Source: Plantago elongata | Lineage: Eukaryota; Streptophyta; Magnoliopsida; Lamiales; Plantaginaceae | NCBI GenBank assembly: GCA_036897095.1 | Contig: JAYMSP010002889.1 | Location: 1 to 22,026 of the forward strand | Reading direction: 5' to 3' | DNA: 22,026 bases | Shown: positions 16,950 through 22,026 of the stretch, in pieces | How the letters are laid out: each line of letters opens with the position of its first letter | Position numbering within the stretch: the stretch's first letter is position 1 | Position numbers and translations under genes: made by a program | Notes under the pieces: model-generated | Databases searched by the model: none | What the model was told of the DNA's origin: nothing | Seen by the model: only the letters and a program-made list of their open reading frames with translations

Positions 16950-19230
16950 TTACAGATGGGACCTTCTCTGATATGCTCTCTTAGTTTTGTCACTATAAGC
17001 AAGTTGCTTGGCCTTTATAGGGCATTCTCCTGGGTCAAAAGTGATGGTAGACCTAGTCAACAAGGCAACACTGGCAAAGTGATCTGCCACACTATTTCCT
17101 TCCCTGTAAACATGAAAAAACTTGACAGATTTGTTAGCACAGATAGAAATGATTTTAGAATCAAGATAACATTTTTCCAGTTGCTAATTAATATTGTGAT
17201 TTTGCAAACACTTGAGGGCAACAATTGAATCAAACTCCACTATAGTGTTGTTCAGCCCCATAGTGAAAAAATTTTTAAGGCCTTGCCAGATTCCTAGCAA
17301 CTCAGCATATAAGATGGTGGAATCCCCTAGATAGGTTTGAAAACCTTTCAATATTCTGCCATATGAGTCCCTTACCACACCTCCTGATGCACCTTTTTTG
17401 GTACCATGGTTATAAGAACCATCAGTGTTCACTTTATACTAGTTTATAGGAGGCTTACTCCAGTATACCAGAATAACCTTATCAATGGGGCAGGAGGAAG
17501 GGTCATATTCCAATTAGCTGCCACATTAAAGTCCCCTTTCCAAGAGTCTCTGGAGAAGGGTTTAGCAAAGTGTGATCTATACACACTGTCATGATAGACT
17601 GGGAAGAGATCTTAATATCATGGTATTTTGCTGCAATTCTAGCCTTCCAAGAATGCCAAGCTATTAAAATGGGAATGATAATCCTGATGTGATTTTTGCT
17701 AACATGTTCTGACGAGAACATCCAACTTTCGAATCTACTCACCAGGGAAGTATGCCCTACCATTTGAACTTGAAAGATGTGAGAGAACCAACACCAAACT
17801 TTGTGAATTTCTGAAGAATATAGCAGGGCATGAAGAATAGATTCCACTTCAGAACAACAGTAGCACTTGGAGGCAATAGTAATACCTCTAGACTGAATTA
17901 CTTCATCCACTAGTAGCCAACCTTACAAGGATTTCCACCAGAAAATAGAAACAAATGTAGGAATTTTTGATCCCCAACACCAAACAATGACTCTATTTTC
18001 AGGTTTACTTTTTCTGATCAATTGTCAAGCTGATTTTGTAGAGAAGTGATCAGTGGAGGATAGTTTCCAAATGGGAGAGGCAATACTATTGGAATCTATT
18101 GGGATTAAGAATATCCTTGCTGCTATATGGAGTGGCAAATAGTCTGATAATTTGGACCAATTCCAATTGCCTTCAGAAATGTAATCTTGCACTAGTTCCA
18201 TGCTTTGACTGCCTAGATGAGGGAAGGTGTCCAGCTTTCCTGAACCTAACAAGTTGTCTTTGTAGAAAAAACAACTACCTAACCCTGGCCTCCAGAATAA
18301 CTACTCTTGAACCTTGGTATAGACTGACACCATTCTCTTCCACGTTTGAGGATCTTTTGTGTTAGCTAGAATGGAACCAGGGAAATCTTTCTTGCAAAAT
18401 TTAGCCATTAAACAGTGAGCCCAGAGAGAGGATTGATCTCTAAATCTATACCAAATCTTACAAGCAAAAGCTTCACAGAGTTTAGAAAATGGTCTGATCC
18501 CTAGCCCTCCTTCCTGCAAAGGGAAACAAAGAGGTTTCCATTTTGACCAATGTATTTTCCTAGCCAATTCTGAGGAGCCCCAGAAGAATTTAGAGATCAA
18601 AGAATCCAACATTTTAAATATGGCATTAGGGGGTTGGCAGACCTGTAGAATATAGATTGGGATGGAAGTCAAAATACTTCTAATTAAGACCCATCTACGC
18701 CCTTGAGACAACAAGTTGAGATTCCAACCTGACAACTTGCTCTTGACATTTTCAACCAAGGGCATATACAACTCTATCTTTTTTACCTCTGCAATAGGAG
18801 CACCAAGGTAGAAGAAAGGTAAGCTTTGTAAGCTCAGATATGTAGTTCCTTCATTCATAGAAATTTCTGCAGATTGACTGCTATAGATGCTACTCTTGGA
18901 CTTATTGACTTTCTGACCTGAAATGTGTTCATAGTGATTGAACACCTCCATTATTTTCAGTGGCCCTTGCCTATTACCTTCAGTGAAGAGGATAAGTTCA
19001 TCTGCATAAGCAAGGTGACTGATGGAAAATCCTTTCTTGGTGTCAAAGAACAAAGCAGGCTGCGTAGAGGATAGATCATTAAGTTGCCTGGATAGGTACT
19101 CACTTGCCAATATGAAAAGAGCAGGTGACAGAGGGTCACCTTGTCTAAGGCCATGAGAATGAGCAATAAATCCTTTAGTAGTTCCATTGACAATGATACC
19201 ATAATGACAACTCCTAACTGTACTCATGAC
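16950..19230 (-). pseudogene. LINE-B ORF2, C-terminal part: RT catalytic half, zf-RVT, RNase H
   Basis: RT continues with SCHYGIIVNGTTKGF, HGLRQGDPLSPALF and HLAYADELILF. The catalytic YADD is therefore YADE (GAA at 18997-18999). Then come FYLGAPIAEVKK, SGWNLNLLSQGRRWVLIRSI, KIHWSKWKPLC and GGLGIRPF. The same frame continues to about 17503 with stops at 18301, 18025-18027 (tryptophan of KSAW) and near 17920; zf-RVT is CYCCSEVESILHALLY. After a frameshift, RNase H follows with VNTDGSYN, YAELLGIWQGL, VEFDS and FFHVYREGNSVADHFA, retaining D-E-D-H. It is broken by TAG at 17439 and 17181. ORF2 ends ...YQRRSHL-TAA at 16950. Confidence 0.9.
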
Positions 19231-20415
19231 TAGTCCTATCCACTAGCAAAGAAACCATAGGCTTGCAACATTTGTTCTAAAAAGCCCCAATTCAGTCTGT
19301 CATAGGCTTTTAGCATGTCCAGTTTTAAAACAAAGTTGGAATCCTTAGTTTTAACATCCAGAGAATTGACCATTTCCTGAGTGAGCAGAATATTGTCAGA
19401 GATAAGTCTACCTTGCAGGAAACCACTTTAGTTTTCAGAGATGGGATTTGTTAATACAATAGCAAGTCTGTCATTCAACATCTTAGTAAAGATTTTCTGA
19501 GAAAAGTTGCATAGACTTATTTCTCTATAATTAGACCAAGATTGTGGGCAGCTTATCTTGGGGATAAGGGCTAGTGAGGTGTTGGTAAGCCCTGAAGGGA
19601 GACTTGCACCATCAAAAAAGCCTGTAAATGTGCAGTGAATCCATCAGGGCCTGCTGAGGCTTCTTTATGCAATCCAAAAACCACCACTTTAATTTCTTCT
19701 AATGTTGGAGTAGCACATAGAGAAGAGTTAACTTCATCATCTACAAAGGAGGTGAAGTTGTCCAAAAGAGGAGCTTCAGAGGCAGGGATGACATCTGATA
19801 GATGATGAGTGAAATACTCTACTACAGAGTCATGGATAGCTAAAGGATCTGATAAGCTTTGCCCTTCATGATTAATGCTGGTAATTCTCCCATTGCTCCT
19901 TCTTCTATTCACCATATTGTGAAACAATTGAGTGTTTCTATCACCTTCTACCAACCATTTGCATGATGCTTTCTGTCTCCATTAAGCTTCCTCCATATCT
20001 AAAATCTTTTGAAAATTGTTCTGTTGCTCTAAGAGCTTGTTGATTAATGATAGAAGGATTGTCTTGAAGCACTTCCTCTGCTGCTGCAACTTTGCTCTCC
20101 TCTTCCAATTTCACAAAAATATTTCCATAAACTGCTCTATTCCACCAGGTAAGATGCTGATTGAGTCTCTTGAGTTTCTCCCAAAACTTATTGATACCAG
20201 AGTGCCTAGCAGGGAGAGACCAGTGCATAGCAATGCTAGTTACACAATCCGGGTTCAGCAACCACATATTCTGAAATCTGAAGGAGGGAACCCTATATGA
20301 TATTGCCACCTTGCAATCCAACAATAGTGGTCTGTGGTCTAAGCATCTTCTGACACCATGTGTTACTTTAGAGACTGAGAAGGTTTCTAACCAAACTTGG
20401 TTAAAAATATTGTAA
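19231..20415 (-). pseudogene. LINE-B ORF2, N-terminal part: endonuclease tail and RT palm
   Basis: Only the last part of the AP-type endonuclease is left: FNQVWLETFSVSKVTHGVRR then LDHRPLLL, where SDH is the catalytic-site consensus (Ser changed to Leu). The linker SFRFQNMWLLNPDC and the block WLVEGDRNTQLFHN follow, split by a stop near 19985. RT starts at PTLEEIKVVVFGLH and SAGPDGFT. A deletion of about 25 residues with a frameshift leads to ASLPSGLTNTSLALIPKI, YREISLCNFSQKIFTKM, then SGFLQGRLISDN (preceding Gln is TAA, 19428-19430) and LKLDMLKAYDRLNW with the first catalytic Asp. A second small deletion or shift occurs near 19230. Confidence 0.88.
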
Positions 20416-21613
20416 GGAGTAAAGTCTCCTCTGCCACCTCTACCACCTTTATTCCCATTGGAACTACTACCTCTACTCCAATTCCCTCTACCTCTATTGG
20501 AAGAGTAATTATCTCTGTTCCTTTTACCATGATATTCTACACATCTTTGGTCACCTGCAGACTCACCTCTAGATGAAGTTTTAGAAGAAATATTATCAGC
20601 CTGTGATACTTGCATCCCTCTATCCTTGCGCTGAACATACTCTTCTGCTATAGATGAAGATCCTTGTTTTATCTTGGCTAGACAGAGGAGTCCATATGAC
20701 CCAGTCTATGATAGTGTTTGCAATAATGGGGAACACGCCCATAATTTACTTTCACTGCAACTCATGTATCCTATGCTTGAATCAAAAGGTGCCCTGGTAA
20801 AGGCTTTGACATGTCCATTTCCACACACATATTAGCTTGATTAAGCTTACTCTTGTTCACAGTATAACCGTCTAGTTTAATTGGCATGCCAAGCAGCTTG
20901 CCTATATCATAAAGTGCCTCTTTATGAAACAAAAAGATTTGAAAATTTTCAAAGAAACCCAGACCGGTACAATAGGGCTATCATCCTCAAGAGATAAACA
21001 AGGTGACCACTTAAAAAATCTCATAGGAGTACCATTGATATTGGGATTCTCAAGCAACCAAAGGAAATTGTAATCTTCTTCCAGAAAAAGCTTAATGACA
21101 ACATGTCTCTTATCCATAAAACTAACGGGGAACCTTGCTTTTAATTTTAGCTCTTTCAACATCTGAGATACTTCATAGATTTTCGGGATAGAGAAGGAGA
21201 ATTTGCTAATTAACGTTAACTCAAAGGAAGCTGACAGTTTCTCTACTTCCGAGTTAGAGAAAGATAGAGAAGGCATACCATTGAAGATAGACAGATCCTT
21301 GGGTTGTACCACGTCTCTCGTAGAGTCCATTTTACCAAAGGAGAACAAGTGCAAAGGAGCAGCCATTTGCACCGCAGCTTTAGCCGAAGCCGGAGCTGGC
21401 GAGACAGGAACAACTTTTTGCACAACATTTGTAAAAGAAACTTGCCCAGCAGACACAATAGAGCCTAGCGGACCAGAAGGGCTCAGCTCGACCTCTGATG
21501 GGGCTCCAAAAGATGGTAGAACACTTGACCCATCACCGTTGGAAAAGGATGGGAAGGGGGGGGGGGGGGGGGGGAGGAGCAGAAGGCTCCTCCACCACAG
21601 AAGAATCCACCAT
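20416..21613 (-). pseudogene. LINE-B ORF1: DUF4283 / zinc-knuckle nucleocapsid-like protein, broken
   Basis: The start is ATG at 21613 (MVDSSVVEEPSAPP), leading into a polyproline tract coded by a 19-C run (21556-21574 as G). The following frame FPSFSNGDGSSVLPSFGAP is one base out of phase and would match with 18 or 21 C. DUF4283 covers about 21100-20950: KARFPVSFMDKRHVVIKLF, FKWSPCLSL, SPIVPVWVS. A frameshift near 20945 leads to LFHKEALYDIGKLLGMPIKL and a degraded knuckle YCKHYHRLGHMDSSV, with two Cys lost. The tail is Arg/Gly/Asn-rich (SSNRGRGNWSRGS) and runs without stop into the endonuclease tail at about 20416, showing the internal deletion. Confidence 0.87.
21556..21574. repeat. G19 homopolymer (polyproline codons in LINE-B ORF1)
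   Basis: Nineteen consecutive G on the plus strand correspond to CCC proline codons of ORF1. The length sets the reading frame of everything downstream; with 19 the frame is broken. Replication slippage or sequencing/assembly error in the run are both possible. Confidence 0.95.
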
Positions 21614-21777
21614 AAGCTCAGAGGTTAACAAATAGAACCTACACGCCGAATACCAAGATATCAGCAAGATGCTGCCAGAAAAAGAGTAGACAAGGAGGAA
21701 AAATACTAGGGCCGGAAGAGGGGGAAAACGAGAGAGAATTTAAGAGAGAAGATTTAAACGCTTAACGACATGGTTCT
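21614..21777 (-). other. LINE-B 5' leader
   Basis: This is the 164 bp between the target duplication and the ORF1 ATG. On the minus strand it reads from AGAACCATGTCGTTAAGCGT at the 5' end through a CTCTCTTAAATTCTCTCTCG pyrimidine stretch. It carries no domain-coding frame. Internal RNA polymerase II promoters are expected in L1 leaders, but no specific element is evident. Confidence 0.6.
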
Positions 21778-21795
21778 AAGATGCAACTTCATGTT
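21778..21795. repeat. Right target-site duplication of LINE-B
   Basis: AAGATGCAACTTCATGTT is the partner of 15248-15265, with one mismatch. On the minus strand it encodes MKLHL of copia Gag, so it is the original target in the gag gene. Confidence 0.9.
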
Positions 21796-21873
21796 GTTCT
21801 TCCATTTCTCATAATTCTCGGGTTTAAGAATCGGAGCATCACTCAAAGACAAACCTGCACACTTAACATGCAA
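21778..21873 (-). pseudogene. Copia Gag N-terminus, separated by LINE-B insertion
   Basis: The minus-strand frame reads CAGLSLSDAPILKPENYEKW then KNNMKLHL before it meets LINE-B. The N..YEKWK..M pattern is the standard beginning of copia Gag (family pattern G.NY..W...M). It joins in meaning to LHLEVISDEM at 15262. An in-frame TAA lies at 21874-21876 and no upstream ATG is present in this frame, so the start codon has probably been lost or shifted. Confidence 0.75.
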
Positions 21874-21954
21874 TTAAAACGTCCTCCGAAAGCGACAAAA
21901 ACCTTTACTTATCTGGGGGATCGAGGTTCAGTGCCGAAAGCTTGGGAACCTCCT

Positions 21955-21966
21955 GCTCTGATACCA
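21955..21966 (-). other. Primer binding site, initiator Met tRNA
   Basis: TGGTATCAGAGC on the minus strand is the complement of the 3' end of plant initiator methionine tRNA and the most common PBS in plant copia elements. It is two bases from the inferred LTR end (CA at 21969-21970). Confidence 0.9.
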
Positions 21967-21968
21967 CT

Positions 21969-22026
21969 TGTTGGTCCAGATAACGGCAAAGGAAATAATT
22001 GGGGGGGGGGGGGGGGGAAAAGGTTT
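21969..22026 (-). repeat. Copia 5' LTR, 3' edge only
   Basis: On the minus strand the LTR ends CTGGACCAACA, giving the plus-strand start TGTTGGTCCAG that is expected of a TG...CA LTR. Only 58 bp lies in the window, including a 17-G run (22001-22017). The other LTR is not present, because the element is broken in integrase. Confidence 0.75.
22001..22017. repeat. G17 homopolymer in copia LTR
   Basis: Seventeen consecutive G follow AATAATT and precede AAAAGG. It could form G-quadruplex on the plus strand. Length is uncertain in most sequencing methods. Confidence 0.9.

Larger units (their letters stand above)
15264..21777 (-). mobile_element. LINE-B: nearly full-length L1 retrotransposon nested in copia gag
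   Basis: This 6.5-kb element on the minus strand has a 5' leader (21777-21614), ORF1 (21613 to about 20416), ORF2 (about 20415 to 16950), a long 3'UTR and a terminal A-run (T9 on the plus strand, 15264-15272). An 18-bp duplication flanks it. Length and domain order fit a plant L1, so it is not 5'-truncated. It has internal deletions (the ORF1/EN junction and a small one in RT) plus many stops. Copia Gag reading NNMKLHL on the right and LHLEVISDEM on the left joins through the duplication, proving insertion into the copia element. Confidence 0.93.
21778..22026 (-). mobile_element. Ty1/copia retrotransposon, right part: LTR edge, PBS, leader, gag start
   Basis: This is the 5' end of the same copia element as 11926-15265, displaced 6.5 kb by LINE-B. 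It holds, in minus-strand order, the 3' edge of the 5' LTR, the PBS, about 80 bp of leader and the Gag N-terminus. The LTR continues beyond the window. Confidence 0.85.

Noticed and set aside
1..22026. A new defence, biosynthetic or other multi-gene system
   Set aside because: All recognisable proteins belong to L1 or copia retrotransposons and all are broken; no operon-like or clustered non-transposon genes are present.

Overview
This looks like a piece of a flowering-plant (probably eudicot) nuclear genome made almost entirely of decayed transposable elements and AT-rich spacer DNA. The evidence is plant-type L1 (LINE) proteins with DUF4283, endonuclease, reverse transcriptase, zf-RVT and RNase H parts; a Ty1/copia gag-pol with an initiator-Met-tRNA primer binding site; a Ty3-like LTR; and a Tourist-type MITE. 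I find no intact gene of any kind, no host gene I can support, and no RNA gene. Every recognisable coding region carries stops or frameshifts.

Layout. 1-107 is a GAAC-rich dispersed repeat. 108-1933 is a 5'-truncated LINE relic on the minus strand (LINE-A: RT thumb, zf-RVT, RNase H). 1934-2370 is AT-rich. 2371-3110 is a 46-bp minisatellite of 16 units in perfect register. A polypurine tract at 3415-3427 leads into a Ty3-like LTR starting at 3432 and ending near 4956, and that LTR contains a second minisatellite (34 bp, about 21 units, 3556-4255). 5214-5639 is a PIF/Harbinger (Tourist-like) MITE with a TTA target duplication. 5640-10600 is AT-rich intergenic DNA holding SINE-like relics, a long-TIR element (6357-7172), a possible CACTA relic and a degenerate 23-bp repeat.

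10600-11925 is the 5' part of a third LINE on the plus strand (LINE-C, ORF1 only). It is joined at about 11925 to a minus-strand copia element that has lost everything downstream of mid-integrase. The copia element runs from about 11926 to 15265 and resumes at 21778-22026. Between these halves sits a nearly full-length 6.5-kb L1 (LINE-B, 15264-21777, minus strand), flanked by an 18-bp target duplication with one mismatch. It therefore jumped into the copia gag gene. Copia PBS and one LTR edge are visible at the right end of the window.

How the pieces relate. Nothing works as a pathway; the window records successive insertions and decay. The most unusual structures are the two unrelated minisatellites belonging to one Ty3-like element (3'UTR and LTR), the internal deletion in LINE-B that fuses the ORF1 tail to the end of the endonuclease, the YADD-to-YADE change in its RT, the long G-runs at 21556 and 22001, and the copia/LINE-C chimeric junction. 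I found no evidence of a new molecular system such as a defence locus, gene cluster or CRISPR array.
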